Shown piece by piece: positions 13,401 through 25,860 of a stretch of DNA of 64,000 nucleotides. The notes below the pieces were generated by a model that had not been told where the DNA came from, ran no database searches, and was given only the letters and a program-made list of their open reading frames with translations. Source of the stretch: Lanius collurio (lineage: Eukaryota > Chordata > Aves > Passeriformes > Laniidae); contig JACBWW010000021.1 in assembly GCA_020086605.1 (NCBI GenBank), forward strand, positions 4,132,711 through 4,196,710, in the 5' to 3' direction. Position numbers and translations under genes: made by a program. Every line of letters starts with the position of its first letter. Position 1 is the first letter of the stretch.

Positions 13401-14818
13401 GTTCCTAGACCTTGCAGCTGGACGTTTGGGTTGGGTAGGTCAGGTTCTGGGAAGGCCCTGCCGAAAAAAAGAGGAGCCAAGCATGGGAGACAAGGGAGCA
13501 GAGAAAGCTGATTGTTGTGTTCAGACACCTTGTATGCAGAACACTGATGTATCTCAAATATACACTTTTTTGACTTAAGGAGGCTGCCTGGTGAAAGCAG
13601 AGGGAGGCACATGGTCACCTCACCGTGCCAGTGCTGCAGTGTAGTGAAGGCAGACACTGCATTGCACCCTGTACCAGAGAGGCCTTAGGGAGAAGGAAAT
13701 GCCCTGCACCCTGCCAAGGACCTGAGCTAGTCCTTGTGGGAGGAGGCTTAGTGTAGGTTCTGCATGAACTGCACCAAGCTCTGGATTCCAGAATGGTTTA
13801 TCCCTTTGTCTTCAGGCTGGGAAGCCTGGGAAATGGGAGCTCAACAGTGTAGTTGACCTTGCACCTGTGATTTCTCAAAGTAGTTTTGTGAAGCCCTACT
13901 AAGGATCTCCAACATACATATAAATATTTCCTTTGTGTCTGGTTCTTAGGACAAGGAAAGTCTTGTCAGTTTTTTGAATGTAAGAGAAATATGAGCTATC
14001 AGTGTCCTGAAGGATGGAGAGAGTGATATATTTTGTTTCCCGAGAGTTACAAAAAGTACTGTATGTGTATGCTGTCCTATTGGATCTTTTTAACCCTTCA
14101 CTTCATGTTGGTATGGTTACAATTATCAGGAATTCTGATAATATATAGATGGTTATACATATTTACGTTCTTGGGCATGTAGAATATCTGCTGAATGTGA
14201 TCTTGTTTTAGATCCAGAGAGTGGAGATTTCAATAGCTTGCCTTTAATACTTCTAATAAATCACCAGTTGAAATGACGAGTTTACCTCATAGAAAGATGT
14301 GAATTGCTCCTTGCTGCTTCTTCCAAGAGTTGCCTCACTTACTCTGAATTTGGAAACATTTCGAGTGGGCTGGAAGTGCTTTCTGAATTGCTAGATTACC
14401 CATGTATACAGGCCAGATCGGGATTCATTTATTTCTAAAACTGTTGGAAATTTATGCTAAGTTGTCATTTGTCTGCAAGGTTTGATCTCTGCTACCTTTA
14501 GTTTATTCTTGGGGTCCTGTGTGTGTTGATGTGCACCCATTTCCATGTGCACCCTTCTTTGAAGGAATCAGTTCATAGACAGGAGTGGAAACTTCTGTGA
14601 AACCAGTGACCTACATACAAGTGATGATGGGCTCACAGTCTAAGAATGTGAGCTGTGAGCAGTAACCATTTCGTGGGATGCTGATCTTGTCACTGAGTGC
14701 TTAGGTGTATAGGTGTCTTTCCAAGGGCCAGATAAAAAAGGTAGATTTTAAGCACAGTTTAGGGCCTCTGTTCTTTTTGGTGTAGAGGTTGCTTGCTAAT
14801 CCTGGCCAAGTCTTCTAC

Positions 14819-14880
14819 AATTATAGAATTATTTAGATTGGAAAAGATCTGTAAGATTATGAAGTCCAGATTAAACTAGT
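14819..14880 (-). mobile_element. CR1 LINE 3'-end fragment, minus orientation
   Basis: AATTATAGAATTATTTAGAT, TGGAAAAGATCTGTAAGATT and GAAGTCCAG match the reverse complement of the CR1 3' end (ATAGAAT..TT.GGTTGGAAAAGA.CT..AAGAT). It is shorter and more diverged than the 29.5-kb copy. Confidence 0.7.
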
Positions 14881-15283
14881 CACAAATAGAGAAACAAAAT
14901 AAATTCAGTGCAGGAAAAACTTGCGATTTTCAAAAGAAATTGTCTGGTAGACAAAAGTAGTTCATTCACAGAATTTCAAAGGCTGTTGCAAAGGGATGGC
15001 TCTCAGAAAAAAAAAAATCCCCAAATACTCAAAAATGTGGTTTAATTATGCAGTAATTCTTCTTATTGAGAAATACAATAGAAGAAAAAAAGGTCACTGA
15101 GTCACATATTGTTTGCAAGCTCTAGAAGAGCAATGAAGTGATGTAAAACAGAAGAATGGGGAGAAATTGAGCAAGATTTTGGGGAGGAAGATTTAACTTT
15201 ACTATGTGATTCAACATAAAGAACTGCAGAAACAGGAAGGAGTGGAGTCAGAGCTGTCATCCTTATTGGGCTTATTTGCTTTT

Positions 15284-15336
15284 GGTGACCTTGGACAATC
15301 AACTTGATCTCTGTGAGCTTCAGTAAATGGAAATAG
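15284..15336 (+). mobile_element. MIR-like ancient SINE remnant
   Basis: GGTGACCTTGGACAATCAAC, TTGATCTCTGTGAGCTTCAG, then TAAATGGAAAT follows the MIR core (TGACCTTGGGCAAGTCACTT, AACCTCTCTGAGCCTCAG, AAATGGG) with a few substitutions and a deletion. It is clearer than the copy near 4.6 kb. Confidence 0.6.
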
Positions 15337-15730
15337 ACAAAAAGCAAGCTCTAACACTTGTGGTCATTTCTGTGCAATTTCTACAGTAATCTGCTAAAAA
15401 GAGAAGAAAGCTGAGCCTTCCATCATCTCAATAACAAAACCAAATGCCATTCAAATGTTTCTTTTTGCCCCTCTCTGTACTGTACTGTTTTAGTCAGGTA
15501 AATATTCCAAATAAATTAGGGACCGTCAAGTTTCTAGAAATATGTATGCATAAATACAATTCCAGAATTAAGATCTAAAAATGAAGCAGCAAATAAATCA
15601 GTGCTACTGATTTTATGCTGACTGCTCCCAGGAACTAGATGTAAGGTCTACAGGCTGCCATTAAAAACCAGAACTCCCAAAGTGGGACTAACTCACACTG
15701 TCAAATGTCTCAAAAAATATTCACAGGCTT

Positions 15731-15751
15731 GCTGGCTGACTGACTGACTGG
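15731..15751. repeat. (GACT)n short microsatellite
   Basis: GCTGGCTGACTGACTGACTGG, about four tetranucleotide units. Confidence 0.85.
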
Positions 15752-18066
15752 AAATATTTTTTTGATCTGCAGACTTTCTGAACTTAAGTGAATGCAGTAA
15801 TAGGAGTCATGGGTTGCATAAAAACAGCACAGTTGATCCTACTAGGGACTTCATGGTAGTCTGAGGGAATTTTGTCATTCTACCTTTTTTTATATGGTGG
15901 TGGAAGATAATCTTTCATGATGCTCAGATTTGTTCATCTTCTGGAGAGAGAATTGTATGAGACTGTGATCCTGTACAGAACACAGGCTGGGAGAGCTGGT
16001 GGTTAATTTGTGTGGGTGTGAATGCTTAGCTTTGTACAGTGTCTGCCAGCCAGCAGCAAAATCTGGCAGATCATTAACATAAATCCCAGAAAACAGGATT
16101 ATGGAAGTGTTGATGATATTGCCTAAGTGGCAGTACAGTGGATTCTAGCTCTGGTTAAAAAGCATGTTACTAGTGGGTGTTACCTGGAAATGTGCATTCC
16201 TAGTACATGCATGATCAAGGAAGCCAATGATATTTGACCTTTCACTTCTGTAAGAAAATATGGCTTTAAAGAGGCATATTGTATGAACAGATTTCTGTGG
16301 AGTTTGATTATATATAGCTTGTTCAAATGGTAATCTAGGAAAGCAATGAATGAAGAATTATAGTAAAAGCACCTACTTTTGCATCAACAACAGCTCCTTA
16401 TATCCTCTGATATGTATTTAACATAGAGGGTTGATTATGAGCTGTAATCTAATTTACTTGTATCTCTTGCTTTGAAATTGTGGAAAACATTTCTTTGTTC
16501 AAAAACACTTGAAATTTTCAGATACTTGCATAACACACACACAAAAAAATTGGATCTTGCTGTGGTTTTCTTTATTTCCTGAAATTTCAAGTGGATTAAA
16601 ATCATAGTTATTTCCAGAAGTAGTTTATCTGAGTAACTCAGACCAAATTGTCAGTGTAAATTTAGTTTTCAAGAGTTGTTGTATTGATAACTATGAAAAC
16701 GTACAATTATGATGTATAATAGGTTATTATGAAAATTTACAGTCCTTTATTTAACTCTACAAAAATAAGTGTGAGAAATGAGGTCAGTAGCTATAAAGAA
16801 GCCAATACCCATTTCTTAATGGGAATAACAGGCAATGTTTACAGTTTTCATTTGTTCCCAGGCAGATCTAATGTTTTGTGTCCATCCACAACTCTTCCTC
16901 ATTTCCTGGTTCAGGCTGTCCTTATAACAGCCTTGTGTGTGAGCTGGAACTGTGCTGGGAAACTGGCCCTCTCTGTTCCTGATGACATCAAATGCTTCTT
17001 TAAAATTTTCCATTAGAACAAAAAAATACAGTCACCTACTGAACTGGGTTAGAGCAGTGACATCCGAGCACCCAAGGCTGAGGCTTTCTAGTCTTCTTTG
17101 CCAGCTGTGCATGTCCAGATGGTTGGCAATGACTCGGCAGCAGGACTCTGGTAATTGTGGCTGGAGTGCCAAAGTGCTGTTGGAGATCTCTGGCTGTCTT
17201 TGGTGTGGGGCTCACTGAGAGTGGGTCTGTCTGAATTTCCAACAGTGCAGTAACGTGCAGAGGAAGGTCCTGTGGGAGAGCTGCCCAGCTGCTCTGGTTC
17301 CACCTTTGGCTGTGCGTCCCCTGCCAGTGGAATGGCAGCGCCAGGGATGGAGGTTGAGCGGCGGCCACGTCCGTCAGCTGGTGCTGCTCGTTGGGCTGGA
17401 GTGAGCAGGGCACAGAGAAGGGTCTTCAGCACTTTCATCCTTGGAGTTTAAACCTCCTGTCAGTCACACAGAAATCTGTGAAATGAGACTTTCTCAGTTC
17501 TAACAAGGTTCTGCTTTTCCATTCTTCAAAACTGCAATAAGCCATGGAATCCTTGGTGAAGCCCAGGGACCAGGCAGGTGTCAGAAGATGAGGATGGAGA
17601 GGCATTGAGGGACAGTATAGCATCTCTTGCAGATCCTGTGCCAAATCCAGCAATCCTTACCTCAAATGATTTCAATCACTTGAAGTTCAGGTTTTTCCCT
17701 TTGATTTCAGTTGGGGGTCTCTCCCCCAAACAAGGACTGCATGATTGATTTGCTGGATTCGATTTCCTCCAATGCTGATTTCTCACTTTAATCAGCTGGA
17801 TAGTCACCTACCAGTTTAGGAGCAATTTGGAGGAAGGAATGCTCTCATCCTTTCATTGTTGTTGAATATAGTCACATGAAGAACCTAAATACAAACAGAT
17901 GTCCATTTTTAAAAAGTCAGCATATTGCTGAAATTTAATATTTTTGTTAGCGTCACTGACAGAGATTTTATTGCAGAACACTCAATCTCTGGTTTGTGTT
18001 CAAACAATATTAAGAGATTGTTGCTCCACTGAAATTTGGAAGGTTTTCAGTAAGATCATTCTGCTG

Positions 18067-18089
18067 TATTTATTTATTTATTTATTTAA
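18067..18089. repeat. (TTTA)n microsatellite
   Basis: About five to six tandem TATT/TTTA units, an ordinary short microsatellite. Confidence 0.9.
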
Positions 18090-21000
18090 TGTCCTGACTG
18101 GCAGAAACTGGAATTACAGAGTTTCTTTGGCTACTGCTGCTCACCTTGGGGAATGGGGTGGGGTGAGTGGCCCATGTCTGTCTCTGCCTTTCCTGTTGCA
18201 CAGAGGAGGGGGTGGCTGTGTTGAACCACGGCCTCCTTTGCATCCTGTGTAGGAAGCAAGAAGGTTTAGATTGGGTCTCAGGGATTTCTTTGTGGAGAGT
18301 GGTGGCTCAATGAAGTGTCTTGGCAGTCCAAGGAGATATACATAGGGACAGGGTTCCTGTTCCAGAGCAGAAGCACAGGGAAAGCATGAGCAAAAGGAAC
18401 ATCAAAAAACACCAAGTTCTTTCAGGTGTTGTGCAGATTCTTTAGTTACTGTTCAGCAATGCAATATTTAAATACTTGTGTGTATGAATCTGAGTAGGTC
18501 CAAGCCAACATATTTATTTTCCTGTATGTATTTTAGCTTGCTGAGGTGGCTATCCACCACAATGGCATTTGAGTAGCTCCTGTTAAAATCATTGAGTTAT
18601 CTAGAAAATTTTCAGTGATTTCTCTAGCATATTTGCAGCATTCTCATTAAAAAAAACAAACCAAAACTTTTTCAAGTGATAATAGCTAAGTTGGAAAGTT
18701 TAACTTAAAAATGTCAAAGGTCCTGTTGTCTGGGGACAGCAGCTTTTGCTGCATAAATCTGCATTTGGCCAGATGGAAAGTTCTTATGGTTGGCTGGGTT
18801 GACACATTTAGCCCTTCTGTGCCTCAAGTTCTGTTTTCATTTGGGGCGGGAGCTGGGAACACAGAGGAGATGCAGCATATACAGGAAGAAGGTGAACTTT
18901 CTAAATTAAAAGCTTTGACTTTTTTTACTAGATTAAAACATTATGTTGATGGAAACAGTGTACATTAGTCACTGCAAAATTAAAGAAGATATTTGGAGTA
19001 TGTTGGATCTGTTCTATGAAAATCAGTTTAGAAGTCATCAGTGGATCAAGTCTCCTCAGGGTTATTGCAGGAACACTGGATAAAATCCAGTTTAAAATGA
19101 AGTCAGATTATACTTGCAATAATATCCAAACTATGGGGTTAGCTTTTCCTGCCTGAAACATCTGCAGATAGAATTGATGCTGTGTCTGCTGCGTGAAGAT
19201 GGAGATTTGTGCACAGTGCTCCTTGTCAGGAGTTCTTGCTTTTAAGAAGCAAGAAGACCCAGGTGCCAGTTTTGTTGTGCTTTCTCAGTTTGAAGGCTGT
19301 TTGACTGTGAGCACAAATCTGCTTTTATCACTGTGATATCCTGTTGAATATGATGCTACACTCAGGGAGCAGGAGGCTCTGTCTGTCTGGGTACTCATTT
19401 GGCTTGTGTCACAGTATTTTGTGAACATTTTAGAAATTACGGGAGTACTTCTGGAAAAAAAAGGAAGTTTTATCCTGATTTTGTGGTTTGTAATTTATAG
19501 AACATGTCTGGTTACTATTTTGTCCAGTGCAATAAAGCAAATTTTAGCTATGGCAGGATCTAATATGAAGCATTCTGCCTAAAATGCTGTTTATTCTATC
19601 CATCATCCCTGAAGCCATGAAAGGAGAAACTAAATGTCATGATTAGTTTAATTCTTAAAACCATAAATGAGTTTTCAGTTGAAAATCTGATGAGAAAACT
19701 TTTATCTTACCAATGCTGTAAGCATTCTGGGAATTTCTCTGAAACCAGGTCAACAGCTTTCAGTGAAAATACAGAAGAAAAATACAGTTAATTGCTCATC
19801 TTTGCTGTTAGCTAGTTGATCTAAACTAACTGTATTGAATCACATGTACCAGCAGACATCCTTCTTCCCATTTCTAGTCCTGCTGTGTTGTGCCAAGCCA
19901 CACGTCAGTACCATCAGCACTCTGTCCACAGTCACCACCCTCACTGAAGGGATTGTCTTTCAGTGGAAATAGGATACTAGATCAAGACTTGCTTTCTGAC
20001 TCCAGTTGTCTTCTAACACTCTTAGCTCAGTTGAAATACATTTCATTCCCATCTCACTCCCTTATTGTCTTTTGAAGGACTCACAGCCAATGTTGAAGAG
20101 ATTCTCGGGGTATTTTCTGTGACTGTATTTCTGCCTGTTGCAGAGTGGAATCATGGCCTTGTGCTCATAGAGGTCTTGGCAAATGGAAATGGACATAAAG
20201 CCTCATTAAACAATTTGACCAAACACTTGCAGACTGGACAGTCAAGAGAGTTGGAAAATACTTAGAAGATAAAGCAGTTTAAGTAATGATATGTATTGTA
20301 AAATGCAATTTAATGTCTACATAACTGTATCAGACCTTTACCAGCTCTATTTTTTTTCTGAAGTTTATATGGATAGGTCTGTCTGTAGATCCTTCCATTG
20401 GAATTTCTATCATCTCTTTTGAAACCAGCATAATTGACCATAATTGCTGTGAACTAGCTTGTCACTTTAAGGTCTGTTTCTGGAAATGTAGACACAGCCA
20501 AGGTAAGAGTCTTCTGTGCTGTAGAAGTATTGAAAAAGGATTGGAATCTGAACTAAAATTCACTGTTAAGAGGACTGATCTGGTGTAAGAAATACCAGCT
20601 AGAGCAGCAGGGCTGTGTATTTCTAGTTTTCCATCTCATATAACAAGCTGTGCTACTCTACATTATTTACATAGTGGCATAACTTAAAGCTTGGAAGTTG
20701 TTCCAGTCAGGAAAAAGGGAACAGAAACAGTTTTCTTGATGCATCTGTGCACCCCAAGGCAGTGCAAATTTCTGGAACAGGCCTCCATGTGCACTGTAGA
20801 TGTTCTGATGTTAAATATAATGCACTGCACTATGTCTGGGGCTGATATCTGTCTACAGTAATTCCCAGTTGTAACTAATACATCTTGCTATTTAATATAG
20901 TTCATAGGAAAATACCTCCATATGTTTTGAATTCTCTTGCATCTTCACTGGAGTTTGCAGGAGTATGCTGTTAATTTAATATATGATTTTGTTCCATATT

Positions 21001-24000
21001 TGTGTCTTGTGTAAGCTGGTCAGTATACAGGCAATAAACTTGGAATAGCTGAAGTGTTAGCATATGTAAGGTTTATTTACTAAAATGCTTGATAGGGTCA
21101 GTGTCCTTGGCTGTATTGTAACAGAAGCTCACCGGTCTATTAGAGAGCCACAAAATTCAAAATATTTATTTCATCAGTAATCTCCTTCTCAGAATCTGAA
21201 TAGGTCATTTGCTTGGCAACATCTCTTGTTCTATAATTACTAATTCCAGAAGGATAGCAGCTAGTGCAACTTGAGATCTCCTGTGTTTTCCTCTGACTCC
21301 CTGTTTCTTTGAAAGGCACAGGTGTTGCACTAGGTATAATGAAGCTGTTCCCTTGGAGGGACAGGGCAGTGCCAGTTCATGTCTATGCTCCTGTTTCCCT
21401 GCCAAGGATCTTGGAGTTTAGGAAAATGCCAAATAAAATAGAGTATTGAGTGAGGATGGCTATTTAATTGCTTTTACTAGTCTGGGTATTGAATCACAGT
21501 GAAAAACCCTCTTGTGTTTCTTGTTAAAAGAAGAAGTGGATTTTTCCCCCCAAATCCATGATTATGCACTATGGATTGGGCATCATATTGAGCCAGGCTG
21601 CTTACAGGACTTAACCAGCTTATTTTCACCAGAGGAGCAGGCAGTTCTTCAGAAAGGGGGAGGGTGAGCTGCTGAAAGCTTGTGTGTGCATATACAGTTT
21701 AAAGTGTTTGAGCCAGTTCAGAATGATTTCAATGGAAAATGGATAATTGTTAACATCAGCTTTTGTACAGCTGCTTTTTGGCTAAAAGAGAGGTAATTTA
21801 TATTTAAAGTTTGTGAGTGTGATCCATTATTTTTCACAACAGTGTTTTGCTGAAGTTTCCCCTCTTTGCCCCTCAGATTCTTTAGTTAATAAGGCTACCT
21901 CTGCTGTTCCAGCACAGTTTCTTCCTCCGAAAGGTCTGTACCAGGTGAACCCTAAATCACAAACTGTGCTTGCCCTCCGTTTTTGGATAATATTTGTGAA
22001 TAGCTTACATATTTGGCTGCAGTCTTGCTGCCAGAATTGAAAGGATTGCTGTATTACTGTGTTGTAGAATCCAACTTGAGATAGGGGAAGGGAAAAGAGC
22101 TTTAGCAACTTTTAAGGGAGCTGTAGTGGTGTGTGTCCCTCTTTCTGTGCTATGTTAGCAGGCATTAATTGATACAGACATTTAAAAATGACTTGCACAA
22201 TTAAACATTCATTCCCTCTCCCTCCTAATTGCTTTGGGAAGAATGAATGTAACTAGGCTGGACATGGTTTATTAGTTTAGCTTTCTTGATGGTTTGGAAA
22301 CTTTTTTTGCTATGTCCCAGTCTCCACTAAAATTCTGTGTTTTGTGTGGAGTAGCCTGGCTGTACGGACACAAAGCAGTAGGCTAATATGCCTCATACCA
22401 TCATAGTAAGGTGATTATAAATTTAACACCTTAAAAGTAATATTCAGAAAAGTGAGAAACTTTATTGTTTCAGGTCTTTGCAATGGTTCTGATACTTTCA
22501 TGCAGAGGTAACTGTTGGCTGCTATGGTATGGAAAGGGAAAGTGAAGTATTAGATAAATGTGCTCTGTATTGAGCCCTTTTGATGGTAACAAGAGTGTTA
22601 CCATTCAAGAGAAGGAGTTTCTAGTTCTTAAGGCTCTACTTAACTACCATGTGATCATCCTGATATTTTCATTATTAGAAATTCATGGTTTGACCTCCAA
22701 CATCCTATTAAAACATTTATAGTGACATGGTTCAAGGGGCAGATCTTAAGTTGCTCGGAACTAAGGTGTTTCAGGGTATGTAAGATGATTTGAAGCAGTT
22801 GCAGCATGTGTCATTACAGAAACCTTTAAATCAACAGCCTGAAACCCAGATGTGTGGGTTTGATGTTATCTAGGCATTTGAGGTAGCAGTTACCCTGCGG
22901 GTTGCTTTTGGTGTAATATTTAAAATAAGAGGTGATAACGTTTTTAGAAAGATTTTTAAGTGTTACGTTACTTTTATTATTTTGGACTCAGAGTTGTACA
23001 TTGATCAGGCCATAGATACTTTCCATGTAGAACTTTGGAGACAGAAGATGATGTACCTTTATTATGCTTTCTGCAGTCCAGAATGAGAGGTAGGATTTGC
23101 AAGACTGTGAAATTTCACAATTTACTGCTTTCCAGAGACAAAAACTGACTTATTGGAAATATTTTTAAAATTAAGACTTCATGTTCCTTTGTGCAGTTCT
23201 CTGGGACAGAGTCCAGACAGGTGCAAGAAAATCTTCCTTATTTTTCATTTTGAACTCTGAACATCTGTGTATCTAGGACTGCGCTTGAGCATTGACATTT
23301 ATTTGGGGAGAAGCCACAGGGAGAGCTTTATTAATGCAGAAACTGTTTGTATGAATGGTAACAGTTTCCTTGATGGGCAACAACCGGATCTTAACACTGA
23401 CTACATGACAGCAAATATATTTGGAACAAAAGCGATTGCTGTATCTATTATAACTAGGCACTATGGAAGGAAGAATAAGTCAATAAATAAACATAGGATC
23501 ATGAAGGATCTTGTGAGCTCTGCAAGGTCTGAGGTTAGGAAGTAGAACCCTTTAGAAGAGCACAGTTTGTGTTTGTTCAGTTTGTCCAGTGCCAGTCTCC
23601 AGTGTTGGGGATTCTGCAGTCTCCGTAAGCAAATGGTGCTTAGTTATTCCTGCAAGTGGAAATCCTTTGTGAAGTGTAATACAGATTTCCATGCTACAGC
23701 TTTGGCCCATCACCTCCTGTCCAGTTCACAACTGACATAGGAAGACTTCTATTCCCTTTTGTATTTTATCTCTACCTAGAGACTCATCTTCTCTGCTCTT
23801 TCAAAACACTTCTATTATTTGAACCTTCCTTCTTTAGCTGTGTTTGCTCAAGTGCTGGTCACTCACTTTCTCCTCTAGATTGTCTTCACGTGGCCCATCA
23901 GAAGAGAAGAGTGTTGCACTGAATGTTGGTCCCTGCTGTGATTTGCACACTGCCTTCTGCTTTATACTTACCCGTACAGTGTTTGCTTTTCTTTTGTAAG

Positions 24001-25816
24001 TTCACACCTTCAGTGCCTCACATTAAATGGCATCACCTGTCACTGCTCCAGATTCCTTGTATAATTACTGCTTCTCCATTAGTTTTTCAGTCTGTGTTTG
24101 TGCAGGTGGTTGTCCTGTCACAAATGCAGGATATCACACCAACCCCTATTGTATTTCATCCTGCCTCTTCAGACCCTTCCCCAAGCTGTCAGCATATTTT
24201 TTGAGCTCTAATCCTTCCCTCCAGTATTGCTGCCTTTCTCAGCTTGGTGTTACCTGTGAATCTCTCTTGTTATCCCACCATCTACCTCATGCATGAGTAC
24301 ATAAGCTGGGCCTGTATTTGGGAAAGATCTTGCAGATTCCCACTCAGTAGGTACAAAAACCCAGCCAGTGAATTACTGAGTAGTAATTAGTAAGTAGTTT
24401 TCAAAACAACTTTGCACATCCCTTATAGTAACTTCCAGATGTCATATTCCAAGTTTGAAGTGTCAGACCCGTTTGAAAAGCCAAGCTAAATCACAGCCAC
24501 TGCTTCTCCTGCATGTAGAGCCTGTTGGTAGAAGCAAGTTAAAGGGGTTTGACAAGATTTTTATCTTGACGTGTCCCTACTGGTTTCTACTGCTGTGCTG
24601 GGAGGAGTGGGATGTAGGGTGATGCCACAGAGGAGTAGAGGAGTGATAGATCCTAGTTTCATGGGGCAGAACTCTCAGTGTGAAAATAGTCTTTTCCCAG
24701 ACACCCATTTTGCCCTTAGCTGAGAGAGATATGGGAGATGAGACAACTTAAGCTTTATTGTTCTGAGATGCAGTTGCTGAGAGCAGAGAGGCTTGAAGTG
24801 CTGTGGTCAGAGCTAGTGGAGCCCAGCTGCTGGCACCAGGAGCAATAACTGCCTCCCAGTTAGATCCTCCCAGATTCAAGATCACCGAGTTGGTACCTTT
24901 CCTTTTCCTCTCCATCTTAACATTTAACAATCAAGGCATGCAAATTCTGAAAACCAGGAGGAAAACTTAGAAGCAAAATTGCAAAGAAATTTTGAGTCTC
25001 ATCAGTGATCATTATAGCTTTTTATAGAAGAACAGTCTTAAAAACAAATGTAAGGTGAAACACTGAGTATTTAGGGGTTTATCTGCTACCAGAAGAGAAG
25101 CAGCTTTCAAGTTAACTGACTAAGCTCCAGGTCACTGGCATCCTAGTGAAAATGTTGTTCTAATCAACAGTCATGTTTTAAACTGATGTTTATGAGAGTG
25201 AAGGGAATAAATATCTTTGAGTGTATAAATAAAAGCACAGAATGTTTTAAGTAATCCTTAAGAATTTATCTGCCTATTAAAGGACTGTGGCAAGAGGCCA
25301 TGGAAATACAGTTAGGACATTTTAGACCAAATAATGGCTATATTAATATTTAAATGAGTACAAATCTTTTTTATTATTGCAGAAACACTTTTCACCTCAC
25401 AACAGTTACTTTTTTAATCTTAAGACAATCTGTAAGTGTATAAGGCTCAGAACATACTGATATGTATTTCCTAAGGGACAGTGACAGTCAGTCTGAGGCT
25501 GACTTTTAGCTGCTGCTTGTTTCTGATTTTATTCTTTCTGCTGTAGCTCCTCAGGTGGCAATTTCTTGGTGTTGTTCCAGAGCAAAGAATCTTCAGTTAC
25601 AAACCTTTTAGAAAAGGAGTTTAGTCTCTTCTCTTGCTTTTCCTGTTGATTGCACATATATCCTGTGTATAACAAGTATAGAACTTGGTTTAGTTTATAC
25701 AAGCACAGATAGTACATTTTAAGTCTGTGTTCATCAAAGTGGCTGTGTTCATGTCAGCATAGAAGACTGATGAGGTTATCAATCAGAGGGATGTGAAATG
25801 AGTTCAGGAACCGGAT

Positions 25817-25860
25817 TTTTGAAAAAGAAAAAGAAGGGGAAAAAAAAAGAAAAAAAAAAT
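25817..25860. repeat. A-rich low-complexity tract
   Basis: Purine-rich AAAGAAAAAGAAGGGG followed by long A runs. It is low complexity with no gene signal. Confidence 0.85.

Noticed and set aside
23760..24300. Pyrimidine-rich stretch considered as a possible LTR or old repeat
   Set aside because: No terminal TG..CA pair, no duplicate copy and no polyadenylation/primer-binding layout could be found by eye.
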